A DNA stretch of 64,000 bases from the NCBI RefSeq assembly GCF_000023145.1, contig NC_012704.1, forward strand, positions 1,798,001 to 1,862,000, in the 5' to 3' direction. This document shows positions 17,150 through 26,174 of this stretch, piece after piece. How positions within the stretch are numbered: the first letter of the stretch is position 1; each line of letters begins with the position of its first letter. Origin of the DNA: Corynebacterium kroppenstedtii DSM 44385 (lineage in GTDB: Bacteria; Actinomycetota; Actinomycetes; Mycobacteriales; Mycobacteriaceae). A program made the position numbers and the translations under genes. Below the pieces are notes generated by a model that ran no database searches, was not told the origin of the DNA, and saw only the letters and a program-made list of their open reading frames with translations.

Positions 17150-18552
17150 CGACCTCCGCAGAAGCCCCAATCACGCTGAGCAACATCAGCTATCGGTACC
17201 CCTCTGACCTTTCTCCCGCCTATGGTCTATCGGATATCACTCTGAACTTTGCGCCGGGGTCAGTGACGCTCATCATCGGCGCATCCGGTTGCGGGAAGTC
17301 CACTCTCCTCCGAACGATGAATGGCTTGGTTCCGCACTTCTATGGCGGGGACCTCGATGGCGAAGTCTTCGCTGGGTGCGACGTCGCCACAACTCAGCTC
17401 CATGACATCGGGCGCTATTCGTCATCTATTTTCCAGAACCCCCGCACACAGTTCTTCACTTCTTACGTGAACACCGAGCTTGCATTTTGCCTCGAGAACT
17501 ACGGCGTATCACCCGCGGTGATTGAGGAAAAGATCGATGAAGCCGCCCGACATACCCACATCACACAGTTCCTCGGCCGGCGCATCGACTCGCTCTCCGG
17601 CGGCGAACTGCAACGCGTCGCCTGCGCATGTGCCCTCGTCGCCGGGGTTGATCTGTACTTTTTCGACGAACCCACCTCGAACCTCTCACCCGAGGCCATC
17701 GCAGATTTCCGCGAAATAATCACCAGCCTCAAACGCGCCGGGAAGACGCTCGTCATTGCCGAGCATCGCCTCCACCTGTTCCGCGATCTTGTCGACGACG
17801 TCTACCGCATGGACCATGGCCGCGTCGTCGAGCACATGACAGGCGCTGAGTTGTTCTCCCTCGATCACGAGGAACGCACAAAACGGGGGCTGCGGGCACT
17901 ATCTTTTACCGACGCCCACGTTCCTCCTCCGCCTCCTCCGTCGGAAAATGGCTTAGTTCTGCGGAATCTCCAGTTTTCCTACACACGAGATCACCCGGTG
18001 TTGTCGTATCCGTTGCTGTCTTTCCCGTCAGGAAAAATAACCGCCATCACCGGGCATAACGGAGTCGGAAAATCCACGCTGGCCCGCGCCATCTGTGGCC
18101 TCAACAAGGCGCAGGGGTCATTCGAATACGAGGGCCGTCCGCTGTCCCGTCGTCGCCGGCGACAACACTGTGCCTTCGTCCTGCAAGACGTTCGGCGTCA
18201 ATTATTCAGCGACACCGTGACCGGGGAAATCACCCTCGGCTGCTCCGCCGACACCGACACGGATCACCTGCTCGAGGAACTAGGCCTCACCGACGTCGCT
18301 GACCGCCACCCCCTGTCCTTATCGGGCGGCCAGGCCCAGCGATTAGCAATCGCGACAGCCATCGCCGCCGACAAAAGAATTGTCATTTTCGACGAACCCA
18401 CCTCAGGCATCGACGCCCACCACCTACGCGGAATTGCCTCGCTGCTCCGGCAGCTAGCGATCGACGGGCGAGTGGTCATCGTCATTACCCACGACTCAGA
18501 ACTGATCAGCCTCTGTGCAGATCATGAATTACACCTGGAAGGATGCTCATGA
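17146..18552 (+). CDS. ECF transporter double ATPase (fused EcfA1A2)
   Basis: One 468-residue chain carries two ABC ATPase domains, as in YkoD-type ECF importers. Domain 1 has Walker A GASGCGKST, signature LSGGELQRVA and Walker B YFFDEPTSN. Domain 2, after a Pro-rich linker (VPPPPPPSENG), has GHNGVGKST, LSGGQAQRLA and VIFDEPTSG. Both sites look complete. The ATG at 17146 has GGGGG about 9 bp upstream and overlaps the ecfT stop; its own stop overlaps the S-component start by 4 bp. Confidence 0.93.
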   Translation: MTTSAEAPITLSNISYRYPSDLSPAYGLSDITLNFAPGSVTLIIGASGCGKSTLLRTMNGLVPHFYGGDLDGEVFAGCDVATTQLHDIGRYSSSIFQNPRTQFFTSYVNTELAFCLENYGVSPAVIEEKIDEAARHTHITQFLGRRIDSLSGGELQRVACACALVAGVDLYFFDEPTSNLSPEAIADFREIITSLKRAGKTLVIAEHRLHLFRDLVDDVYRMDHGRVVEHMTGAELFSLDHEERTKRGLRALSFTDAHVPPPPPPSENGLVLRNLQFSYTRDHPVLSYPLLSFPSGKITAITGHNGVGKSTLARAICGLNKAQGSFEYEGRPLSRRRRRQHCAFVLQDVRRQLFSDTVTGEITLGCSADTDTDHLLEELGLTDVADRHPLSLSGGQAQRLAIATAIAADKRIVIFDEPTSGIDAHHLRGIASLLRQLAIDGRVVIVITHDSELISLCADHELHLEGCS

Positions 18553-19142
18553 AGATTTCGCTCTCCACACGCGATCTCATCAACATCGCTATCTTTGCCG
18601 TCATTGACTTCGTCTTCTTCTACATCTGCGGAATGGTCGGTTTTATTGGGCCAGCGTTCATGTTCGTCGGGTGGGCGGTAGGGATCATCGGCGGCGGGGT
18701 CATCATCGCTCTGCTGGTGTCCCGTGTACCCAAGTTAGGCGCGTTGACGCTCACCGGGTTCATCATCGGCCTAGGCATGGCTCCGGGGCACACCATATGG
18801 ATCATCCCGGCCGGCCTCGTCATCTGGTTTATCGCCGATCTCATCGCCACAGAAGGCGGCCGTGCCACCCGTGTTCGCCCCACGAATTTCATCGTCGCCT
18901 ATGCCGTCACACAGATCTGGATGATTGTTCCCCTTCTGCCCATGGTCTTTAACAGTGACAGCTACTACGAGCAGATCAGCGAACAAATGGGAGATTCCTA
19001 CGCCAACGATATGCAGGCGCTGTTCTCCGTGCCGGTGCTCGTCGGGTGGGGAATCACTGTTGTCATCCTCGGCATCATCGGCGGATGGTTCGGTGTCCGC
19101 ATGAGCCGTAAGCATTTCGAGCGAGCCGGCCTCGCGCGGTAA
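18549..19142 (+). CDS. ECF transporter S component (MptD/Trep_Strep-like)
   Basis: A 197-residue protein with about six hydrophobic segments, compatible with the substrate-binding S component of the ECF importer encoded just upstream. It looks like the Trep_Strep/MptD type: a Lys-containing start (MKISLSTRDLINIAIFAVIDF) and the loop GHTIWIIPAGLVIWFIADLIA. S components of this type have no single agreed substrate; iron, heme or siderophore links have been made in streptococci and lactobacilli. The start at 18549 overlaps the ATPase stop as ATGA and has AAGGA 7 bp upstream; an ATG two codons earlier is possible. Confidence 0.8.
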   Translation: MKISLSTRDLINIAIFAVIDFVFFYICGMVGFIGPAFMFVGWAVGIIGGGVIIALLVSRVPKLGALTLTGFIIGLGMAPGHTIWIIPAGLVIWFIADLIATEGGRATRVRPTNFIVAYAVTQIWMIVPLLPMVFNSDSYYEQISEQMGDSYANDMQALFSVPVLVGWGITVVILGIIGGWFGVRMSRKHFERAGLAR

Positions 19143-19163
19143 TCCGTCACCAAGGAGAAAACA

Positions 19164-20996
19164 ATGACTTCAGTTACCGCTGACAAAACCACACCATCAC
19201 CGTCGCCACAATCGGCACCAACGGTCGACGCCGAGAGTTACTCGAACAAAAGGAAAGCCAGCCAAGCCGCACTCAAACAGCTGATCAAGCCAGTTCAGAG
19301 CCGGCTGCTGGTGTGCAGAATCCTGGCTTTCGCGTCGTGCATCGTCGCCGTCGCCCCCTATGTCGCACTCACCCACATCGGTGACCTTCTTCTTAACGAC
19401 GGTAGCCATGACGACATCAAACGCAGCGCGATCATCCTTGTCTACGCCTTCCTAACGCAGGCGTTCTTGTACACGCTTGCGCTGGCTATTTCGCACTTCG
19501 CTGATTTGCGGTTGCGCGACACGATCCAAAGCAACATGGTGAAAACCCTGGCGCGGGCGCCGTTGTCGTGGTTCAGCGATACCTCGACCGGCAAAGTGCG
19601 CAAAGCAATTAACGACGACGTCAAACAAGTGCATACGCTCATTGCCCACGCCCCCGTGGAACAGACTGCGGCGGTCGCCGGGCCACTGGTTCTCCTCGCG
19701 TACGCGTTCATCGTCGACTGGAGACTCGGCCTGCTCTCCATCGCCACGTTCCCCATTTACGGCGCGCTGCAGGCACTCACCATGCGAGGGATGGGCACCA
19801 AAACCGCCGAAATGGACGACAAACTGGGCGATATTTCCTCTGCAGCGGTCGAACTGACCGAGGGAATCTACGTCGTCAAGAACTTCGGACGAACCGGAGA
19901 AACGCATGCCCGCTTTACTCAGGCATGCAGAGACTTTGCCTCCTTCTACTGGGAATGGTGCGGGCCGCTGATCCGCGCCTCTGCCCTGTCGCTTTCGTTC
20001 ATTTCGGTCTCGACACTCATGGCGATCAACGTGGGGTTTGGGTTACTGATGGCGAGCGCGGGATGGGTTACGGTCCCCGAGGTTCTTACCTGCTCGTTGA
20101 TCGCGCTGATTCTCCCGCGGACGATTGAGGTTCTGGGATCGACTGCGTGGGCATATCAGCAGGCAGGCAACGCAGCGCTCCGCCTCAAAGGGGTCCTGGA
20201 TACGGAACAGATTCCTTATCCTGAGGAACACGGTCCCGAGGACGACAATGCTTCGGCAAGCGCCGGTGACCAGGACATCGTCTTCTCCGACGTGTCCTTT
20301 GCCTACTCCACTGCCGACGGCAAAGTTGACGCCCTGCGCGATATTAATCTCCGGCTTCGCCCCAACACGGTGACTGCCCTCGTCGGGCCGTCGGGGTCCG
20401 GAAAATCCACTCTCGCAACAATGCTCGCCCGCTTCCGTGATCCCGATTCCGGAACGATCACCATCGGCGGCACACCGTTAACAGAGCTGACCGAACGGGA
20501 GCTCTATTCCACAGTGTCGTTTGTCCTGCAAAACCCCTACTTGCAGGACCTCCCGATCCGCGACATCATCTCCCTACCTCGCCCTGACGCGTCCGACGAA
20601 GCGATACGCGAAGCCGCACGTCAGGCCAACATTCTCGACGACATTGAAGCGCTCCCCCACGGTTTTGATACCACCCTCGGCGGGCAAACGGATTTCTCCG
20701 GCGGCCAGAAGCAGCGGCTAGCCATCGCCCGCGCTCTCCTTGCCGACGCCCCCGTCCTGGTCCTCGATGAAGCCACCACCGCCACCGACCCGGATTGTGA
20801 GGCGGACATCCAACGCGCGCTCGCCCAACTTGCACGCAGCCGGACGGTCCTCGCGATCGGGCACCACGCCGAATCCGTCGCCGGCGCTGACCATATTTGT
20901 GTCATGGAGCACGGCCGCATCGTCGCCCAAGGCACCGCCGATGAGCTGGCCGAGCAACCCTTCTGGAAGCACCTCACACAAGGAGTCGCACAATGA
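19164..20996 (+). CDS. ABC half-transporter, membrane plus ATPase (first of pair)
   Basis: This 610-residue protein has a six-helix type IV exporter membrane domain (about 45-340) fused to an ATPase (about 365-605) with Walker A GPSGSGKST, signature DFSGGQKQRLA and Walker B PVLVLDEATT. The N-terminal 40 residues are Ser/Pro-rich and polar. AAGGAG lies 6 bp before the ATG. It overlaps the next half-transporter by 4 bp, so the two probably form a heterodimer. Exporter-fold pairs can import iron chelates (mycobacterial IrtAB), so direction of transport is open. Confidence 0.92.
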   Translation: MTSVTADKTTPSPSPQSAPTVDAESYSNKRKASQAALKQLIKPVQSRLLVCRILAFASCIVAVAPYVALTHIGDLLLNDGSHDDIKRSAIILVYAFLTQAFLYTLALAISHFADLRLRDTIQSNMVKTLARAPLSWFSDTSTGKVRKAINDDVKQVHTLIAHAPVEQTAAVAGPLVLLAYAFIVDWRLGLLSIATFPIYGALQALTMRGMGTKTAEMDDKLGDISSAAVELTEGIYVVKNFGRTGETHARFTQACRDFASFYWEWCGPLIRASALSLSFISVSTLMAINVGFGLLMASAGWVTVPEVLTCSLIALILPRTIEVLGSTAWAYQQAGNAALRLKGVLDTEQIPYPEEHGPEDDNASASAGDQDIVFSDVSFAYSTADGKVDALRDINLRLRPNTVTALVGPSGSGKSTLATMLARFRDPDSGTITIGGTPLTELTERELYSTVSFVLQNPYLQDLPIRDIISLPRPDASDEAIREAARQANILDDIEALPHGFDTTLGGQTDFSGGQKQRLAIARALLADAPVLVLDEATTATDPDCEADIQRALAQLARSRTVLAIGHHAESVAGADHICVMEHGRIVAQGTADELAEQPFWKHLTQGVAQ

Positions 20997-22777
20997 GCGC
21001 TGAATCTCAATCCACCCTTGCGTGGGCACGTAACCTGCTTCTTATCAAGGACTTCCGGCACATCCTCACCGCCGATGGCTACAGAAGGTTTATCCGCAGC
21101 CTGTGGTTCGCCGTCGTCCTCGGCATCATCGAAGGTGTGGGTATCTTCGCGGTGATCCCCGCCATCACCGCCTATAACGACGGCGGCACCTCCATGGGGC
21201 TCACATGGCCACAATGGATCCTGGTGCTCATTGTTCTCGCCATCGCCAGGGCCGTCATGACCTACGCCCAACAAACAACCGGGTATATGGCGGCCATGGA
21301 TCTGCTGCGCCATTGCACAATCAACGTCGGCAATAAAGTAGCTCGGCTACCACTGGGGTGGTTCGACCGCACGGTATCGTCGCGGTTATCCATCCTCCTC
21401 ACTCAGTCCCTCATGCAAATCGGCGAGGGCACGGCACACTTCCTCGGGCCACTCGTCCGCGGCTTGACCACCATGATCGTGATGACCGTTCTTGCCTGGT
21501 TCTGGGCATGGCAGCTCGGGCTCGTCTTCTTGATCGCCATTCCGGTCATACTTTTATTAACGACGGCGACCCGCGCTCTGAAACGGGCCGGGGAACGGAT
21601 GACTATTCCGACCGAAATCGACTTCGCCAGCCGCGTGGTGGAATTCGCGCACACGCAGCCGTCGCTTCGTGCCTCCGGGCGGGCACAGTCGTATGAGCCG
21701 CTCGACCGCGCACGGTCGGACAACTACCGCAGCCATGCTAAAGACCTGTGGGTGAGCCTGGCCGGCAATGTGATCTCAGGGATCGGCGCGCAAGCTATCA
21801 CCGTGGCGCTCATTATCGTGGCCGCGGTGTTGGGCACAAGCGGCACGTTGACCCCCATCGCGACGGTGGCGTTCATCGGTGTGTCGCTCCGGTTCTCCAA
21901 GATCCTTGAGGAAATCGTCGGCAATACTCTGGCCATTGAGGTTGCACGTCAACCCATCGGGCAGGTCGACGAGATTATGTCCGCTTCCGAATTACCGACG
22001 CCTGCCGAGTGTGTGTCCCTCCCCGAGCCGGGCACAGTGGCGATGAAGTCAGCAACGTTCGGATACCAAAGCGGCAACCCCGTCATTCATGACGTATCCT
22101 TCACGGCACCTCAACACGGGCTCACGGCGATCGTCGGCCCGTCGGGAAGCGGAAAAACCACGCTCTTCCGCCTCATAGCCCGCTTCTGGGATGTCGACTC
22201 GGGCAGCGTCAGCGTCGGCGGCGTCGATGTCAAAGACCAGCCCACCGAGCAACTGATGGAACAGATTGCGATGGTGTTCCAGGATGTGTATCTCTACGAC
22301 ACCACCCTGTACGACAACATCAAAGTCGGAAACGACGACGCCACCGACGACGACGTGTACCACGCCGGAGCCCTCGCCGGCGTCCGTGAAATCGCAGAAC
22401 GGCTCCCCGGCGGGTGGCACTCCACCGTGGGTGAAGGCGGAAACCGGCTCTCTGGTGGCGAGCGGCAACGCGTTTCCATCGCCCGCGCTCTGCTCAAACG
22501 GGCGCCGATTGTGCTGTTCGATGAGGCGACGTCGGCGTTGGATCCCGATAATGAGGCGCACATCGAGCAGGCCATTAATGACCTTCGAGATCGCTCAACG
22601 GTGCTGGTTATTGCGCATAAGCTCAACACGATCCGCAATGCTGACAAGATCGTCGTGCTCGATGAGGATGGTAACGTTGTGCAGGTCGGCACCCACGATG
22701 AACTCATTGCATCGAGTGGCATGTATCAACACCTATGGAGTGCCCGCGAAGCAGCACAAGGATGGTCATTAATTTGA
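20993..22777 (+). CDS. ABC half-transporter, membrane plus ATPase (second of pair)
   Basis: A 594-residue partner of the preceding gene, with a membrane domain at about 25-320 and an ATPase at about 345-585: Walker A GPSGSGKTT, signature RLSGGERQRVS, Walker B IVLFDEATSALD, and switch histidine in VIAHKL. Both ATPase sites look functional. The gene starts inside the previous stop codon (ATGA) and its stop overlaps the likely TTG start of the TetR gene, so all six genes of the cluster are physically linked. Confidence 0.92.
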   Translation: MSAESQSTLAWARNLLLIKDFRHILTADGYRRFIRSLWFAVVLGIIEGVGIFAVIPAITAYNDGGTSMGLTWPQWILVLIVLAIARAVMTYAQQTTGYMAAMDLLRHCTINVGNKVARLPLGWFDRTVSSRLSILLTQSLMQIGEGTAHFLGPLVRGLTTMIVMTVLAWFWAWQLGLVFLIAIPVILLLTTATRALKRAGERMTIPTEIDFASRVVEFAHTQPSLRASGRAQSYEPLDRARSDNYRSHAKDLWVSLAGNVISGIGAQAITVALIIVAAVLGTSGTLTPIATVAFIGVSLRFSKILEEIVGNTLAIEVARQPIGQVDEIMSASELPTPAECVSLPEPGTVAMKSATFGYQSGNPVIHDVSFTAPQHGLTAIVGPSGSGKTTLFRLIARFWDVDSGSVSVGGVDVKDQPTEQLMEQIAMVFQDVYLYDTTLYDNIKVGNDDATDDDVYHAGALAGVREIAERLPGGWHSTVGEGGNRLSGGERQRVSIARALLKRAPIVLFDEATSALDPDNEAHIEQAINDLRDRSTVLVIAHKLNTIRNADKIVVLDEDGNVVQVGTHDELIASSGMYQHLWSAREAAQGWSLI

Positions 22778-23421
22778 GTCCCGGGCCCGGTCGCAAACCC
22801 GTCTTCGATAAGGAACAGGCTGTACAAGCCGCGCTCGAGGAAGGCGTCGCTACTTTCAGTCTCCGGGGTGTTGCCGACAAACTCGGAATTAAACCTCCGG
22901 CGCTGTACCGCATGTTTTCCTCGCGGGACGAGCTACAAGCAGCGGCGATGCAAAAGCTTGCCGAGCACATTAATGACCCGGCCGTGGCCACGACATGGCA
23001 GGACGCGCTCAGGCTGTTCAGCTCCCGATCATGGGACCTGTTTTCCCGCTACCCCGAGGCGCCCACGGTGATCATGACCAAACCCGAGGCCATCATTGGT
23101 GTGCTGCCCGGCTTCAGAAGGCTCATTGACCGGCTGGTTCGACTCAATATTCCCGGCGGATTCCCGTGCGCATCATTCGCCGTGGACTTCATTGGTGATA
23201 TCACCATCACCACATTTATTCAGATGCGATCCTTCACAACAACCGACGACGCTGGAGAAACTCCGCTTGACCGGTACACCACCTCGGCCGACGACAACGA
23301 CGATGTCTTCGGCATGAAGGACATGCCGGGAACAGGTTTTCTGGACAGCAAAGTGGAATTCATCATTGCCGGTATTGAACACGGAATCGGCCCAGGGAAT
23401 AGCGAGCATGAAGCTAGTTAG
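22774..23421 (+). CDS. TetR-family transcriptional regulator of the ECF/ABC cluster
   Basis: The 215-residue protein starts with a TetR DNA-binding domain: FDKEQAVQAALEEGVATFSLRGVADKLGIKPPALYRMFSSRDEL is the helix-turn-helix region (about residues 8-52), described here in part only. The C-terminal ligand domain is unfamiliar. A TTG start at 22774 is preferred because AAGGATGG lies 8 bp upstream; an ATG 4 codons earlier has no spacing for a ribosome-binding site. Being last in the transport unit, it likely senses the transported compound and controls the promoter at 16.37 kb. Confidence 0.85.
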   Translation: MSPGPGRKPVFDKEQAVQAALEEGVATFSLRGVADKLGIKPPALYRMFSSRDELQAAAMQKLAEHINDPAVATTWQDALRLFSSRSWDLFSRYPEAPTVIMTKPEAIIGVLPGFRRLIDRLVRLNIPGGFPCASFAVDFIGDITITTFIQMRSFTTTDDAGETPLDRYTTSADDNDDVFGMKDMPGTGFLDSKVEFIIAGIEHGIGPGNSEHEAS

Positions 23422-23526
23422 CCGACGACGGTGGGCCTCGTTAATTAACGACGCGGGCACGGGCACACCGAAGGGCAGGCAATCCAGTCCCTAGCATTGT
23501 TATGTAGGCGCATTTAAACTGGGCCT

Positions 23527-23994
23527 ATGAGTGAGCACCGTGATTTCCTAGCCCCCGCACCCGTCGAACTACCCGCCGATCCCGCAAAAGCGCTGATTGA
23601 CGAGGGAAAGAACCTCAACGACGTCGTCGTCGCTGTGCCCACAAGTTCACTCGCATGGGCAGAACTTGCCGAAGATGCACTGCGTTCCGTCGACGTGACC
23701 GCTGCTCACAGCTCCGACGATCATCGCCATGCGGCTGTTGCCGCCTACGCGTATGCGAGGACTGGTTATCACCGTGGGCTTGACGCTTTGCGTGCGAATG
23801 GGTGGAAAGGATGGGGTTCGGTGCCGTGGTCGCATGAGCCGAACCGCGGGGTCCTCCGAGCCATTGCTGCCCTGGCCCTCGCTGCGCGAGCTATCGGGGA
23901 AGATAACGAATACGACCGCTGCCGGAAACTCCTCGAGGACTCTGACCCATCATGCGTTGCTGCGCTGATCGACGATCAGCTCGGCGCTAACTAG
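23527..23994 (+). CDS. DUF3151 family protein
   Basis: A 155-residue soluble protein of the actinobacterial DUF3151 family. Recognisable segments are FLAPAPVELPADP at the start, the Ala/His-rich helix region HRHAAVAAYAYARTGYHRGLDALRANGWKG (in part), and VPWSHEPNRGVLRAIAALA. The function is unknown. TAAACT lies 6 bp before the ATG, which fits a leaderless mRNA. It stands alone after the transport cluster. Confidence 0.85.
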   Translation: MSEHRDFLAPAPVELPADPAKALIDEGKNLNDVVVAVPTSSLAWAELAEDALRSVDVTAAHSSDDHRHAAVAAYAYARTGYHRGLDALRANGWKGWGSVPWSHEPNRGVLRAIAALALAARAIGEDNEYDRCRKLLEDSDPSCVAALIDDQLGAN

Positions 23995-24030
23995 TCCGCG
24001 CAGAATAGACGGCATAAGGAGTGACAGCCG

Positions 24031-24645
24031 ATGTCAGTTCTACTAGGTGTCCTATTCTTCTTCGGACTTCCGCTGATGGTGTGGTACGTCATCATCCGCG
24101 CGACCTACCGGATTGAAACAGCGGGTCGATCGGCTCACCGACGCGGAGCACCGGATACCCACAGCGGCGCCCAGGCGGCAGAGGACGACGAAGCAAATGG
24201 GGCCCCGAATGGGGTCCCCGCCACGCGTGAGTTCACCATTTTCCTATGGTCAATCGTGGCGTCCCTCGTCTCTGCCGGTGTGTGTTTAACCTGGTCACCA
24301 ACAACAATGCCGACGTGGCCTCCCCCGACGGACACTACGCCGTACCAAATTGTTGCCTTCATGATTCTGTTGGTGGGATCGGCGTCGGCACTGTCCTGCC
24401 TCACGCCGCGCGTCTATACGGGTGCATACACCGCCGCGGCGGGAATTTACGCCGGGTTCGCCATTCCGTTCATCTACCTCGCGTACCAGGATCCGACCGG
24501 CCAAAGTGGCATCGGCGTCGTCATTCTCGACGTCTTTGGCAACATCGCCCTCGTCGTCGTCCTGTCCATTTTCGGCGCCATCCGCGTGTGGTGGTTACCT
24601 CGCAAAGGTCGTCGTCAGGCTGGCCACACAACAAAGCAGCATTAG
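24031..24645 (+). CDS. Conserved membrane protein of unknown function
   Basis: A 204-residue protein with an N-terminal membrane helix (about 4-22), a polar loop rich in Gly, Ala and Asp (about 30-65) and four further hydrophobic segments (about 69-88, 104-122, 128-150, 160-187), ending in a basic tail. AAGGAG lies 10 bp before the ATG. I do not recognise the family. It follows the DUF3151 gene by 36 bp and may be cotranscribed with it. Confidence 0.75.
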   Translation: MSVLLGVLFFFGLPLMVWYVIIRATYRIETAGRSAHRRGAPDTHSGAQAAEDDEANGAPNGVPATREFTIFLWSIVASLVSAGVCLTWSPTTMPTWPPPTDTTPYQIVAFMILLVGSASALSCLTPRVYTGAYTAAAGIYAGFAIPFIYLAYQDPTGQSGIGVVILDVFGNIALVVVLSIFGAIRVWWLPRKGRRQAGHTTKQH

Positions 24646-24658
24646 CGCCAGATAAAAC

Positions 24659-24711
24659 GGCGCATAAAGCGCCACACACCAATTACCCCCACCGATCACA
24701 GATCGATGGGG
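24659..24711. terminator. Two hairpins between convergent genes
   Basis: GGCGC-ATAAA-GCGCC (24659-24673) and a longer stem with CCCCA/TGGGG and CGATC/GATCG arms (24687-24711) lie between the membrane-protein gene and the convergent ATP-grasp gene. A third hairpin, AACAACC/GGTTGTT (24737-24756), touches the ATP-grasp stop codon. None has a clear U-run. Confidence 0.5.
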
Positions 24712-24754
24712 CACATTGTTATAGCAACCGGGTTATAACAACCAGTCAGGGTTG

Positions 24755-25819
24755 TTAGGCGTTGGCTTCCTCAACGCGACGGATTGCTTCGTCGGCAACC
24801 ATTTCCTGGATGCCCATGTCCAGCTCAGAGGTGAAGCCCACACACGAGCAATTGATTTCGCCCAGGACGTAGGTGTCCTCGCCGTCCTCACCGTCGTCAA
24901 GCATGAAGTCAGCGGTCCAGATCAGCGGCACGTTGCCGTCGCCACCCAGCTTGTCGGCAATAACAGGGCGGACAGCGGCGAATTCGTCGATCAGGTCCTG
25001 CCACTCTTCCGGCTTGTCGTAGGTGTACTGCGCGCCAGAGAACAAGGTGGCCGAGAAGTTCTCACCACCGGCGGCTGGCTTCTTGTGAACGACGAAAACG
25101 GGCTTGTCGCCAACGAGGAGAATGCGGATTTCGCCCTCCACGATGCGGGGCATGAAGCGCATGTCCACGAGCATGCCGTTATCGCCGACGATGTACTGGT
25201 CACAGAAGTCCATGAACTCGCCGAGCTTCTTGTGCTCGGTGTGGTTGTCGACGGCTTCCGTGCAGACCAGCATGGTGTCGAGCGGAAGAGCGGTGCCCGG
25301 CTCAACGGAGTTGGCCAGTTCTTTGTCCTCGATGCGAACACGCCAGATACCGGACCCCGTGGATCCGCGGTTCTGCTTGAGCACGCGCTCGCCGTAGGAG
25401 AGCGACTTCGGGAAGGTCTCGTGGAAGCTCTCGACGTCGTAGTACGCTGCCGTGTCCGCGGGCACGAGCGACGTGTCGTTGAGCTTCACCAGCGCATCTT
25501 TCGCGCCGTAGTCCATCATCTTCTCGGGGCTCGACATGCCGACGAGGCCAGCGTCGCTCAAACGGGTGAGCAACTCGAAGTAGCCCTTTTCACCACCGGG
25601 AATTTTGCCGGGGTTCACGCGAGAAATGTAGCCGCCTGAGGACTTGGATACTTTATCGAAGATTTCGTCGGCCTTGGTGTTGTCGTAGTAGATGACCTCT
25701 GAATCCCAGCCGTCGTGAGCTTTAATTGCGTTAACGATGGGCATCGTGTCTTTACGGTGACCATCGGGTCCCTTGTCGTTTCCGCCTTCAACTTCGAACA
25801 CAACGATGTTCTTCTGCAC
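24755..25819 (-). CDS. Cj0069-family ATP-grasp protein
   Basis: The 354-residue protein belongs to the Cj0069-like family of ATP-grasp enzymes, related in fold to glutathione synthetase and D-Ala ligase. Visible features are an N-terminal pre-ATP-grasp domain (IVVFEVEGGNDKG), the nucleotide-binding segment VLKQNRGSTGSGIWRV (about 146-161), and the metal-binding end VLGEINCSCVGF. The substrates are unknown; a carboxylate-amine ligation is the family expectation. The GTG start has GAGGAG 8 bp upstream. It is a single-gene unit with no biosynthetic neighbours. Confidence 0.82.
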   Translation of the reverse strand: MQKNIVVFEVEGGNDKGPDGHRKDTMPIVNAIKAHDGWDSEVIYYDNTKADEIFDKVSKSSGGYISRVNPGKIPGGEKGYFELLTRLSDAGLVGMSSPEKMMDYGAKDALVKLNDTSLVPADTAAYYDVESFHETFPKSLSYGERVLKQNRGSTGSGIWRVRIEDKELANSVEPGTALPLDTMLVCTEAVDNHTEHKKLGEFMDFCDQYIVGDNGMLVDMRFMPRIVEGEIRILLVGDKPVFVVHKKPAAGGENFSATLFSGAQYTYDKPEEWQDLIDEFAAVRPVIADKLGGDGNVPLIWTADFMLDDGEDGEDTYVLGEINCSCVGFTSELDMGIQEMVADEAIRRVEEANA

Positions 25820-26174
25820 TGGCTATTCTCCTCGGTATTGCCGTCGGTTGGTGTTATCGACGTAAACCCGGCCCTCCGCTGTGGGATACAGGGTGAGCAC
25901 CGTCTACGTCTCGCACCCCCATGTGGTGTGGGTGCAGGTCACTACCATCTTCAGAGTCCTCTAATCCCTACTGCACAAGCCCTGAATTAATGGATGTACC
26001 AGCTAAAACACTAATAGACCTCCCCTGGTCACACTGGATATTGAGTTGTGGGAAATAACACCACCCGTTTTCACCCCCGAGTGCGGTTATATTGCACCGC
26101 TGTTACTTGCGCGGAAGGGATAGCTACCCACTGTCTTCTTCTCCCACCCCAGGTTTCTTATAGGATTGGGAACC
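25820..26174. other. Intergenic region between the ATP-grasp gene and sseA
   Basis: No gene is visible in these 355 bp between divergent starts. A GCACCC/GGGTGC hairpin (25913-25935) lies in the probable leader of the ATP-grasp gene. A TTATATT -10-like element is near 26084, and TATAGG lies 8 bp before the sseA start. Confidence 0.5.

Noticed and set aside
24752-25639. 295-codon plus-strand frame
   Set aside because: Antisense to the ATP-grasp gene; composition typical of a complement frame.
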